From positions 1-64,000 of the forward strand of contig CAZJDB010000038.1 in NCBI GenBank assembly GCA_964544695.1: a stretch of DNA of 64,000 bases. The letters are read 5' to 3'. This DNA comes from Dinghuibacter sp964544695. GTDB taxonomy: Bacteria; Bacteroidota; Bacteroidia; Chitinophagales; Chitinophagaceae. A program made the position numbers and the translations under genes. Within the stretch, counting starts at the first letter, position 1. The number at the start of each line of letters is the position of its first letter. The notes beneath the pieces are model-generated. The model saw only the letters and a list, made by a program, of their open reading frames with translations. It ran no database searches and was not told the DNA's origin. Below are positions 8,638 through 16,436 of this stretch, one piece after another.

Positions 8638-8709
8638 TGGTCCTGTCAGGAATCGAACCTGAATCCTGAGCTTCGGAGGCTCATGTACTATCCATTGTAC
8701 GACAAGACC
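8638..8709 (-). tRNA. tRNA-Arg (anticodon CCG)
   Basis: A 72-nt cloverleaf on the minus strand. The acceptor stem GGTCTTG pairs with CAGGACC (one G-T pair), the D stem is GTAC/GTAC, the anticodon stem TGAGC/GCTCA encloses loop CTCCGAA, and the T arm is TCAGG-TTCGATT-CCTGA. The discriminator base is A and the CCA end is not encoded. Anticodon CCG reads CGG (Arg). Confidence 0.95.
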
Positions 8710-8796
8710 GCAGGTGACATTTTTTCCCAGGAGCGGACGCGAAAATAGGAAATTCGCCCGAATATGGGCAGACCTTTATGACGGATGGGTGAAAAT

Positions 8797-9375
8797 TCAC
8801 TTTCCGAAGGCGACAATATTGCTGCCGAAAATCTTCACGGCGATGGCCAGGAGTATGACGCCAAAGAATTTGCGGATCGCCGTCAATCCGCCTTTTCCAA
8901 GCAAGCGCTCGAGCGTCGGCAGCGATTTTAACACTATATATACAATTAACAGGTTGATTAATATTCCGATCAGGATATTTGTTCTGTCGAAGTTCGCCTT
9001 CAGGGACATTACCGTGGTTAGGGTCCCCGAACCCGCAATCAGTGGAAAGGCGATGGGTACGATTGTCCCTGAATGGACATCCCCTTCGCTTTTGAAAAAT
9101 TCCAACCCAAGCACCATTTCGAGCCCCAGCAGGAATATGACAATGGAACCACCCACGGCAAATGAGTGGATGTCTACACCCAGGATGGACAGGAATTGGG
9201 CGCCTCCAAAGAAAAAAAGGAGCATCAGCGCTCCGGCAACGACGGTCGCCCGTCCTTCGTTAAGACCTCCCATTTTCCTTTTGAAGGAAATCAGCAGGGG
9301 AATGGAACCCAGGATATCGATGACGGCAAACAGGGTAAATGTGACCGTTAGTATTTCTTTAAAGTTCCAGCGCAT
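8797..9375 (-). CDS. MarC family integral membrane protein
   Basis: A 192-residue protein with about six hydrophobic segments and the MarC signature region FPLIAGSGTLTTVMSLKA. It begins WNFKEILTVTFTLFAVIDILGSIPLLISF, typical of the family, so the ATG at 9375 is preferred over the longer frame that runs through the upstream gene. The function of MarC proteins is not established; earlier links to multiple antibiotic resistance were not upheld. The start overlaps the end of the PP-loop ATPase gene by 17 bp, so it may be the last gene of the cobalamin-riboswitch operon. Confidence 0.85.
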   Translation of the reverse strand: MRWNFKEILTVTFTLFAVIDILGSIPLLISFKRKMGGLNEGRATVVAGALMLLFFFGGAQFLSILGVDIHSFAVGGSIVIFLLGLEMVLGLEFFKSEGDVHSGTIVPIAFPLIAGSGTLTTVMSLKANFDRTNILIGILINLLIVYIVLKSLPTLERLLGKGGLTAIRKFFGVILLAIAVKIFGSNIVAFGK

Positions 9376-10045
9376 GGGCTGAAGGTACACTTTTGAGGTC
9401 GCAAAAATAAAATCCGGCCCTTTCCACAACCTCCCCTTTTTCAAAGGTTACCGGTGTTTTTAATGGCGGTCCGTCGAAGACGAAGGTGTGGAATTCTCCG
9501 TTTTCTCCGCAGGGGTCGACGCCTTCCGGTAAATCTTTTAGCAAGGCGACATCGTACATCCGCCCCGCAAATTCGGCTTCCAGGCGTTTTCCGTCCACAC
9601 AAACCAACACGGCTTTAAATCCTGATTTTATGACCTCGTTTGCGAGCGCTTTGGTCGTGCGATTCCAAAGCGGGAAATCGGCTTGCCATCCCACTTTCGC
9701 GAGTGCCTTTTCCCGGTAATTGCGCAAATCTTCCAGGAAAATATCCCCGAAGATCGCGGTATGGATGCCCTCCCCGGACAATTCGTGCAGTGTCTCATGC
9801 AGGGTGGCATCGTATGATTCCATCGTGGTATCGGGAGGCAACCAGACTTTCTTCAGCGGGATGCCCAGGGATGCGGCCTGTTGGTCCAGGAGGGTTTCCC
9901 GCACGCCGTGCATGCTCACCCGCGCATATTCCCGGTTGAGCGTGGTCAGCAGGTACCGGACCTCGAAACGACCTTCCTGTAAGACCGTCCAAAGGGCCAT
10001 GGCCGAGTCCTTGCCCCCGCTCCAATTGAAGACCGCGGGGATCAT
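9359..10045 (-). CDS. Dph6-like PP-loop ATPase (diphthine-ammonia ligase family) in B12 operon
   Basis: A 228-residue N-type ATP pyrophosphatase with the PP-loop FNWSGGKDSA (SGGKDS at 9-14) and the family motif IFGDIFLEDLRNYRE. Archaeal and eukaryotic relatives amidate diphthine on elongation factor 2, which bacteria lack, so the bacterial role must differ. Its ATG overlaps the stop of the BtuB-like gene by 4 bp and it lies downstream of a cobalamin riboswitch. This suggests a corrinoid-related task such as amide handling on scavenged corrinoids, but that is inference. The ATG at 10045 is used; upstream sequence belongs to btuB. Confidence 0.82.
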   Translation of the reverse strand: MIPAVFNWSGGKDSAMALWTVLQEGRFEVRYLLTTLNREYARVSMHGVRETLLDQQAASLGIPLKKVWLPPDTTMESYDATLHETLHELSGEGIHTAIFGDIFLEDLRNYREKALAKVGWQADFPLWNRTTKALANEVIKSGFKAVLVCVDGKRLEAEFAGRMYDVALLKDLPEGVDPCGENGEFHTFVFDGPPLKTPVTFEKGEVVERAGFYFCDLKSVPSAHALEL

Positions 10046-12021
10046 AGGCGGTAGCGAACGCCTCCCGTAAAGGTAAAGCCCAGGGTATTGTAGCCGTAGA
10101 TTTCCATATAGCTCGTACCGGTGATGTTGTGCGCATCCAGGAAGACGTGCATGTGTCCGTGGAGCAGGGCATATTCCCCATAAGCGTTCCACAGCCAATA
10201 CGCGTGCAGGGTCGTTTGCGCGTCAGCGTAAGTATTGTAGTCGTAATACAGGTCCAGCCTTTTGTCTTCCCATTGAAGACCCGAGCTGAGGTACAGCGCC
10301 TTGGTGACCTGGTATCCCAGGGTAAGGCCCGCGCTGTTTTTGGGGATCCTCAGGAGGTCGAAATAGGTGGTATCCTTGCCGCCTGCTCCCGATTTGTCGG
10401 TGACATCCCCGGTGACAAACATATAGTGGGCATTCAACGTGAACCTGGGACAGGGCGTCCAATCGGTTTCCAGTTCGAGTCCCCGGTCGTGCTCCTTGTT
10501 CTGATTGATATATTGGGAGGCGGCGTCGAAAAAAATGACGTTGGTCAGATCCCGGTCGAACAGCGTTCCCCGGACACGGAACTTCCCGGAAGGATGGGTA
10601 TACTGGAGGCCCCCTTCATACGATAATGATTGTTCCGGCTTGAGGTCCTGATTACCATAGGGTGAATACAGTTGGTAAAGGGAGGGGATCTTATAGCCGC
10701 TGGACACGTTCACGAACAACTTCCAACGCCCCGCGATTGTAATGGAGGGATCGATATTGAATACTTCATCATCCCCGTATTTGGAATTGTTGTTGTAACG
10801 GATCCCCCCGTCGATGTAGATGCCCGCGGGCAGTTTCAGGGTGGCTGCCGCATACACGCCGACCTGGTGATAACGCGTGCTGTCCTTCCCCAGTGCCGTC
10901 GCCGAGGTATCTACCTGACCCGGTGTCGTAAAATCAGGATACAGGTCCAAACTGCGTTGGTCCGTGGAGAGGTTGCGGTAGTCGACGCCCGCTACCAGGT
11001 GAAGGCGGTCTCCCAGGGGATAGCTGAGGTAAGCCTCGGAATAATGTTCATAACCGGTGTACGCATCGGAATAATAATTTCCACGTTCCGCCAGGGTGGG
11101 CAGGGAATCATCGACATCCTTACGGTAGGCTCGGTTATAGGAATAGACCAGGTGGATTTGACCCTTGCCGGCGTTCAACACGGCTTGCAGCCCTGCCTGC
11201 AGGTTGGAGAGTTGGTAGGTGTATTCGGTATCTATGGCAAAAGCGCCCCCGTCTTCCCGGCCGTCATAGTGGCTATAGCGGAAGAACGGGGAGATGGTCA
11301 GGCCCCTGGCAGCCTGCCAGCCAAGGTGCGCATATACGCTATGCTGGGTATACCCATCCCTGGGAGAGGGCGTGCCTGGAACAGTATCCGTAGCCTCGGA
11401 GATGCCGTCGGTATGATAAAACGCATACCCCGCGTTGTAGGTCAGGGTCGAGACCTTGCCTCCCACGGAAGCCCCCGCCTGTATTGTATTGTTGCTGCCA
11501 TAGCTGGCCTGGCTGCTCAGGGATATGGGTTTGTCCGCGCCTTTTTTGGTGATGATATTGATGACACCCGCTATTGCATCGGATCCATACAGGACGGACT
11601 GACTGCCCTTGACGATTTCGATGTGGTCAATGTCTTCCAGGGTGAGGTTTCGCAGGTCGAAACTGTTGTCCACACTGGAGGCATCCAACAGGGGGACCCC
11701 ATCCATCAGGACCAGGGTATATCCTGATCCGGCCCCTTCCAGGTAGACGGTTTTGTTCAGCCCGGGGTTGCTGTTCGCTCCTGCGACGAGGATTCCGGCC
11801 TGTTCGTTTAGGATTTGGGAGAGGCTTTTTCCACCGCTTTTTTCGATTTGTTCCCTGGAGATGACCGTGACCAGCTTACCCGTTTGGGAAAGCTTGCCCG
11901 GGGACTTGTCCGCGGTGACGATCACTTCGTTCATTTGCCTGAATTTGGCGGTGTCGGTTTGCTGGGCGTGCGTTCTCAGACTGAAGGCGCCGAGCCATAA
12001 TAGAAAGGCATATTTCCTCAT
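10042..12021 (-). CDS. btuB: TonB-dependent receptor, BtuB-like cobalamin transporter
   Basis: A 659-residue outer-membrane receptor with a signal peptide (MRKYAFLLWLGAFSLRTHAQ), a short TonB-box-like region NEVIVTADKSPG, a plug domain (VISREQIEKSGGKSLSQILNEQ ... DHIEIVKGSQSVLYGSDAIAGVINIITK) and a 22-strand-type barrel. It has no carboxypeptidase-like N-terminal extension, so it is not SusC type. A cobalamin riboswitch sits in its leader, which supports vitamin B12 or corrinoid uptake. The ATG at 12021 matches the signal peptide; the longer open frame runs into the riboswitch. BtuC, D and F are not in the window. Confidence 0.9.
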   Translation of the reverse strand: MRKYAFLLWLGAFSLRTHAQQTDTAKFRQMNEVIVTADKSPGKLSQTGKLVTVISREQIEKSGGKSLSQILNEQAGILVAGANSNPGLNKTVYLEGAGSGYTLVLMDGVPLLDASSVDNSFDLRNLTLEDIDHIEIVKGSQSVLYGSDAIAGVINIITKKGADKPISLSSQASYGSNNTIQAGASVGGKVSTLTYNAGYAFYHTDGISEATDTVPGTPSPRDGYTQHSVYAHLGWQAARGLTISPFFRYSHYDGREDGGAFAIDTEYTYQLSNLQAGLQAVLNAGKGQIHLVYSYNRAYRKDVDDSLPTLAERGNYYSDAYTGYEHYSEAYLSYPLGDRLHLVAGVDYRNLSTDQRSLDLYPDFTTPGQVDTSATALGKDSTRYHQVGVYAAATLKLPAGIYIDGGIRYNNNSKYGDDEVFNIDPSITIAGRWKLFVNVSSGYKIPSLYQLYSPYGNQDLKPEQSLSYEGGLQYTHPSGKFRVRGTLFDRDLTNVIFFDAASQYINQNKEHDRGLELETDWTPCPRFTLNAHYMFVTGDVTDKSGAGGKDTTYFDLLRIPKNSAGLTLGYQVTKALYLSSGLQWEDKRLDLYYDYNTYADAQTTLHAYWLWNAYGEYALLHGHMHVFLDAHNITGTSYMEIYGYNTLGFTFTGGVRYRL

Positions 12022-12127
12022 AATGTTACAGTTCGAATTGACTGCAAACTTATCTAGTGAAGGGGGAGCATGCCAATAGGCAAACTGCTCTCCGCTTTTC
12101 ACCCGAAAGCGCGCAGGGAATGAAGAT

Positions 12128-12275
12128 TCTGGCAGGTCTTCTGGCTTGCTCACGGTCCGGGGCACCTTCCCACCCCAACGGGGCAGTGGTATTTCGCCTG
12201 GGACCTTGGTATGGAGCTTACAGCTACGGGGATAGCGCCGGACTTACACCGGTCTTCCCTTTTAACGCTCTTTTG
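12128..12275 (-). promoter_or_regulatory. Cobalamin riboswitch
   Basis: On the minus strand the leader shows the conserved core: GGGAA, then GGTG followed by AGTCCGG, CCCCG and CTGTAAG, and near the end the B12 box AGCCAGAAGACCTGCC (12131-12146). It lies about 105 nt before the btuB ATG. Binding of adenosylcobalamin or another corrinoid would reduce expression of btuB and the coupled downstream genes. The edges are approximate. Confidence 0.93.
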
Positions 12276-12301
12276 TGAAAAGGAGCGACCAAAATCGAAG
12301 G

Positions 12302-12333
12302 CAAAGATGGTGGCTTGCCGGGGTAAAACCAAA
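12302..12333 (-). promoter_or_regulatory. Promoter of the riboswitch-btuB transcript
   Basis: On the minus strand TTTG is followed after 20 bp by CATCTTTG, a 7 of 8 match to the TAnnTTTG -7 element. Transcription would start just before the riboswitch. It lies back to back with the tolC-like promoter at 12344-12351. Confidence 0.55.
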
Positions 12334-12343
12334 AAAAGGAACT

Positions 12344-12351
12344 TATTTTTG
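12344..12351 (+). promoter_or_regulatory. -7 element TATTTTTG of the TolC-like gene
   Basis: An exact TAnnTTTG match ending 4 bp before the ATG at 12356, which implies a leaderless or nearly leaderless mRNA. A TTG lies 26 bp upstream, longer than the usual 19-21 bp spacing. Confidence 0.5.
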
Positions 12352-12355
12352 CTGC

Positions 12356-13813
12356 ATGTATAAAATCCGGGGTGTACTCTCTCTAACTGCTTTGATCCTA
12401 GTGCCTTTTTGTGTGCGGGCCCAGGAAAAGTGGGGGCTTCGCAAGTGCGTGGAATATGCCATGACCAATAATATATCGGTGAGACAAGCCGATATCGACG
12501 CGAGAACGGCCAAGCTGAATTTCGAACAAAGCCGGGCAGCGCAATACGGGCAGGTGTCCCTGAATACCGGAGTGGGAATGAGCTTTGGCTATTCCGTGGA
12601 TCCGGCAACCAACCTGTTCGTGGCCACCGACTTTCTTTACCAAAGCTATACCCTCCAGGCTGGGGCTAACCTTTTCAACTGGTTTAGCCAGCGCCGCCTG
12701 ATCGAGTCCAACAAGTATACTTATCTGGCCCAGAAAACCAATATCGACAAGGTGCGCAATGACGTTGCCCTGAATGTGTCCGCCGCCTACCTGACGGCAC
12801 TGGAAGCCAGGCAAACTTGGAACGTAAGCGCTGCACAGGTGCAATTGAGCCGGGACGAGTTGAACAATACGCGCAAATTGGTGGACGCGGGGTCCCAACC
12901 CGAATTGAATGCCGCAGAACTGGAAGCCCAGTTGGCCACTGACAGCGCCACCATGCTCAGCGCCCGGGCTACCTACGAGCAGGATATCCTGCAACTCAAA
13001 GCCACCCTTAGCCTGGATGCCGCCTATCCCTTCATACTAGACACCCCTGCCGTGGAGACCATACCCGTGGAAACCTTGGGAGAATTGCAGCCCGATTACG
13101 TATATGGTCTCGCCGAAAGGACCTTTCCCCAGTCGCAGCTCAACGAGTATCGCATACAGGCGGCCGGTAAGGCGTATTTGTCGGCTAAAGGGCAGTTGTA
13201 CCCCACGATCCAGATATTCGGAAGCCTTGGAGATCGCTTTTCCAACACCCTGCAGCAACCGGGGTTACCAAAATATACCGGCTACGATTCGACCGGATAT
13301 TTTGTCCTGAACAACGGGGTGCCCAGTAACGTTTACGCCCCTTCCTATTCATACGGCTATACCAAAAATTCCTTCGGTCAACTGTGGCAAGGCTACTGGA
13401 ACCAATTGGACCAAAACTTCGGACAGCAGGTGGGGATACAACTCAATATTCCCATTTTCAACGGCAACCTCGCCCGCACCAATGTGAGGAAGGCGCGTCT
13501 GAACATCCAATCCGCACAATTGCAAAAGGAAAGCGACCTGCTGACCCTCAAGCAGAATGTGTACCAGGCCTATTCGGCGGCTTCGGCGGCCATGGAATCC
13601 TTTCAGGCCAACCAAAAAGCGCTCTCCACGGCCCAGGTTTCCTACGACCTGGCCAGCAAGCGCTATAATATCGGGCTTCTCAATACCATCGACTACCTCA
13701 CTAATCAGAATAACCTTTTCAAGGCCAAACTCAACCTGCTCACCTCCCAGTACGATTATGTTTTCAAGATGAAAGTGCTGGAATTTTACAAGGGCCAGGG
13801 CGTGAAGTTATAA
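12356..13813 (+). CDS. TolC family outer-membrane efflux protein
   Basis: A 485-residue protein with a signal peptide (GVLSLTALILVPFCVRAQ) and two long coiled helical repeats typical of TolC (first half WGLRKCVEYAMTNNISVRQADID; second half QVGIQLNIPIFNGNLARTNVRKA). The trimeric family forms the outer-membrane duct of tripartite pumps or type I secretion. It is followed 19 bp later by an HlyD-type adaptor gene. No inner-membrane pump gene follows. ATG 12356 is chosen because the upstream in-frame extension overlaps the riboswitch and lacks a signal peptide. Confidence 0.9.
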   Translation: MYKIRGVLSLTALILVPFCVRAQEKWGLRKCVEYAMTNNISVRQADIDARTAKLNFEQSRAAQYGQVSLNTGVGMSFGYSVDPATNLFVATDFLYQSYTLQAGANLFNWFSQRRLIESNKYTYLAQKTNIDKVRNDVALNVSAAYLTALEARQTWNVSAAQVQLSRDELNNTRKLVDAGSQPELNAAELEAQLATDSATMLSARATYEQDILQLKATLSLDAAYPFILDTPAVETIPVETLGELQPDYVYGLAERTFPQSQLNEYRIQAAGKAYLSAKGQLYPTIQIFGSLGDRFSNTLQQPGLPKYTGYDSTGYFVLNNGVPSNVYAPSYSYGYTKNSFGQLWQGYWNQLDQNFGQQVGIQLNIPIFNGNLARTNVRKARLNIQSAQLQKESDLLTLKQNVYQAYSAASAAMESFQANQKALSTAQVSYDLASKRYNIGLLNTIDYLTNQNNLFKAKLNLLTSQYDYVFKMKVLEFYKGQGVKL

Positions 13814-13832
13814 CCCCACTAAACTTTATCAG

Positions 13833-15188
13833 ATGAAGAAATTTCTGTTGTATGTGCTCCTGCCCGTTGTTCTTTTGATCGTGGTTTATGTCATTTGGAA
13901 GTCGCAGCAAGTAACCAGGGTGAATGTCGCCGTGGACGTGGCGAACAAAAAGGACATTACCGAGGTCGTCAGCGCCAGCGGAAAAATATATCCCGAAGTG
14001 GAGGTGAAGATTAGTTCCGACGTCAGCGGTGAAATCACCAACCTCGACGTACAAGAGGGAGATACAGTGAAGAAAGGAGAGGTAGTCGCGCGTATTTATC
14101 CCGATATCTACAATTCGGAACACCTCAAGGCCGCGGCTTTTGTCAACCAGCAGCAGGCTGCCGTAGACAACTCCCAGGCAGCCATCGCCTCCTACAAGGC
14201 ACAATTGGATCAAACCGAAGCCGCCTATAAAAGGGAAAAGCAATTGCTCGATGAAAAGGTCGTATCAGCCTCGGAATATGAAACCGCGCAAAGTCAGTAC
14301 CTGACGGCCAAGGCCAATTACAATGCGGCCCTTCAGAACGTACGCAGCGGGCAGGCGGCTGTCGCTTCGGCACAGGCCAGCCTGACGGAGGCCGATAAGG
14401 ATTTGTCCAGGACAATCATCCTGGCGCCCATGGACGGGATCATTTCGCTGTTGAGTGTAAAGCGCGGCGAACGTGTCGTGGGCACCGCCCAGATGGCTGG
14501 TACGGAAATGATGCGCGTAGCCGATATGAGCGTCATGGAAGTACAGGTGGACGTCGGTGAAAACGACATCCCCAAGGTGCGCATCGGGGACAGCGCCCTG
14601 GTAGAGGTAGATGCATACAATAACCGGAAGTTCAAGGGAATCGTCACTCAGATCGCCAACGGGAATGCCAATGCAGCCCAGACAACCTCGACTTCCACTA
14701 CATCCAATACGGATGTCACCAACTATAAAGTGCACGTGCGCCTCCTGCCCGTTTCGTATAAAGACCTAATGGTTCCGGGCAGGCCCTTCCCCTTCCGCCC
14801 GGGGATGAGCGCCAGCGCTGACATCCAAACCCGCAGGAAGGAAGGCGTCCTTGCCATTCCCATCCTCTCCGTCACCACGGCTCCCGCGGAAAGCGATTCG
14901 GCCAAAACCAAGGCCGCCGAACAGAAAGAATTGGCTGCTTCCAGGGGAGAAGACCCGGCGACCGGCAACGACAACCAAAGGGAGGTGGTATACCTCGTGC
15001 ATGCCGACACCGTCCGTCAGATCAGCGTCACGACGGGCATCCAGGACAACGACTTCATCGAGATCACGAGCGGCATTCAACCCGGAGATACCGTGGTGAG
15101 CGCCCCTTTCAATGCCATCAGCAAGGAGTTGAAGAACGGAACGAAGATCAAAATCACGCCCAAGGATAAATTGTTTGAAACCAAATAG
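13833..15188 (+). CDS. HlyD/RND-type periplasmic adaptor subunit
   Basis: A 451-residue membrane fusion protein with an N-terminal anchor (residues 4-22), a lipoyl-like half (SASGKIYPEVEVKISSDVSGEITNLDVQEGDTVKKGEVVARI), a coiled-coil hairpin (QQAAVDNSQAAIASYKAQLDQTEAAYKREKQ), then the second lipoyl half and a beta-barrel domain (RTIILAPMDGIISLLSVKRGERVVG). An extra charged loop near residues 340-380 (AKTKAAEQKELAASRGEDPA) is unusual. It couples an inner-membrane transporter to the TolC-like protein encoded just upstream. The next gene is gpsA, so the pump subunit must be encoded elsewhere. Confidence 0.9.
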   Translation: MKKFLLYVLLPVVLLIVVYVIWKSQQVTRVNVAVDVANKKDITEVVSASGKIYPEVEVKISSDVSGEITNLDVQEGDTVKKGEVVARIYPDIYNSEHLKAAAFVNQQQAAVDNSQAAIASYKAQLDQTEAAYKREKQLLDEKVVSASEYETAQSQYLTAKANYNAALQNVRSGQAAVASAQASLTEADKDLSRTIILAPMDGIISLLSVKRGERVVGTAQMAGTEMMRVADMSVMEVQVDVGENDIPKVRIGDSALVEVDAYNNRKFKGIVTQIANGNANAAQTTSTSTTSNTDVTNYKVHVRLLPVSYKDLMVPGRPFPFRPGMSASADIQTRRKEGVLAIPILSVTTAPAESDSAKTKAAEQKELAASRGEDPATGNDNQREVVYLVHADTVRQISVTTGIQDNDFIEITSGIQPGDTVVSAPFNAISKELKNGTKIKITPKDKLFETK

Positions 15189-15191
15189 CGA

Positions 15192-16253
15192 ATGGAGACC
15201 AATCGGCACTCCCTGGGCGTGATCGGCAGCGGGAGCTGGGCGACCGCCCTGGCAAAGATCCTGACGGACGGCCGGCATCCGATTCATTGGTGGATCAGGA
15301 ACCCGGCCATGCTGCGCCATCTGATGCAACGACGGCACAACCCCCAATACCTCAGCTCGGTCAATTTCGATACCTCCCTCCTGGACCTGAATGCGGACGT
15401 GGGGACCGTCCTGGCGTGTTCCGACTATGTAGTGGTGGCGGTTCCCTCCGCCTACATCGAAGAGACCTTTTCTGGGCTGCCCCCTAATGCTTTCCAGGGA
15501 AAGAAGGTTATCTCCGCGGTGAAGGGCATCCTACCCGGTGAAAACCGCCTCCTGAACGACTACCTCGAGGGCCACTTCCAGGTGCAGTTGCAAGACTATT
15601 TTACCATCATGGGCCCCTGCCACGCAGAAGAAGTGGCCGCCGAAAAACTTTCCTACCTGACCCTTTCGGGAATCGATGAGGCGACCACGACGCACCTTGC
15701 CCAGCTCTTTTCGACCCCTTACCTCAATACCGTGGTCAATGACGACGTGTACGGGGTTCAGTATGCCGCGGTCCTGAAGAATATTTACGCCCTGGGCGCG
15801 GGCATCGCCCATGGACTCGAATACGGAGACAACTTCCTGAGCGTGCTGATCGCCAACAGCGCCGATGAAATGGCCTCCTTCCTGCGCCGCGTAGGGGCCC
15901 GAAATATGGAGGTAGGCGTCCACCACCCCATACCGGGGGTCAGCCACGCTCACCTGCGCAGGACGGCCAATTATGCAGCCTCCGTTTACCTGGGCGACCT
16001 CCTGGTGACGTGCTATTCCCTCTACAGCCGCAACCGTACCTTCGGGAACATGATCGGAAAGGGGTACAGCGTCCGCAGCGCCCAACTGGAGATGAATATG
16101 GTGGCGGAAGGCTATAACGCCAGCCGCTGCCTCTTCGAGATCAACCAGGGGGTGGGGGCGGATATGCCCATTGCGGATACCGTTTACCGGATCCTATGGG
16201 AGGGGTTGGCGCCGGAGGAGGGGTTTCAGCGGGTCGAAGCGGGGTTGATCTAA
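15192..16253 (+). CDS. gpsA: NAD(P)H-dependent glycerol-3-phosphate dehydrogenase
   Basis: A 353-residue enzyme that makes sn-glycerol-3-phosphate from dihydroxyacetone phosphate for phospholipid synthesis. The nucleotide-binding motif GSGSWA is at 12-17; VISAVKGILPGENRLLNDYL, the catalytic Lys region AVLKNIYALGAGIAHGLEYGDNF and the C-terminal GADMPIADTVYRILWEG are clear. It starts 3 bp after the adaptor gene, so it may be cotranscribed, although no functional link is evident. After the stop a CCCCGA/TCGGGG hairpin lacks a T-run. Confidence 0.92.
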   Translation: METNRHSLGVIGSGSWATALAKILTDGRHPIHWWIRNPAMLRHLMQRRHNPQYLSSVNFDTSLLDLNADVGTVLACSDYVVVAVPSAYIEETFSGLPPNAFQGKKVISAVKGILPGENRLLNDYLEGHFQVQLQDYFTIMGPCHAEEVAAEKLSYLTLSGIDEATTTHLAQLFSTPYLNTVVNDDVYGVQYAAVLKNIYALGAGIAHGLEYGDNFLSVLIANSADEMASFLRRVGARNMEVGVHHPIPGVSHAHLRRTANYAASVYLGDLLVTCYSLYSRNRTFGNMIGKGYSVRSAQLEMNMVAEGYNASRCLFEINQGVGADMPIADTVYRILWEGLAPEEGFQRVEAGLI

Positions 16254-16289
16254 CCCCCGACACTCGGGGCGGCGCCCTTCACCCGAACA

Positions 16290-16321
16290 TTTGTTAGTCT
16301 CGCCGGAAGGTCGTATCTTTG
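16290..16321 (+). promoter_or_regulatory. Consensus promoter TTTG-N20-TATCTTTG for a 36-residue peptide gene
   Basis: The -33 TTTG (16290-16293) and -7 TATCTTTG (16314-16321) match the Bacteroidota housekeeping promoter with 20 bp spacing. The ATG of the small gene begins 4 bp later, so the transcript is probably leaderless. Confidence 0.7.
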
Positions 16322-16325
16322 AAGT

Positions 16326-16436
16326 ATGCCATTATCATTTACAGGATTTGGTGGAATGGGGATTTTGATCCTGGTCGGTCTGGCCATCCTTCTACAGGTC
16401 GGACGGGCGCTTCATCACCACGGGCATAAGTCTTAA
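16326..16436 (+). CDS. Small single-span membrane protein (36 aa)
   Basis: The frame encodes 36 residues: a Gly-rich start (SFTGFGGMG), one hydrophobic helix (ILILVGLAILLQVG) and a His-rich tail (RALHHHGHKS). It is too short for usual gene callers. Support for it is the strong consensus promoter ending 4 bp upstream and the clean helix-plus-charged-tail layout. Its last bases overlap the stop of the convergent hemW gene. The function is unknown; the histidines could bind metal or heme, but nothing shows this. Confidence 0.5.
   Translation: MPLSFTGFGGMGILILVGLAILLQVGRALHHHGHKS

Noticed and set aside
12275..12355. Upstream extension of the TolC-like gene
   Set aside because: It would cover the edge of the cobalamin riboswitch leader and removes the signal peptide from the N terminus.
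16255..16269. CCCCGA/TCGGGG hairpin after gpsA as a terminator
   Set aside because: The stem is perfect but no T-run follows, so it is not called as a rho-independent terminator.
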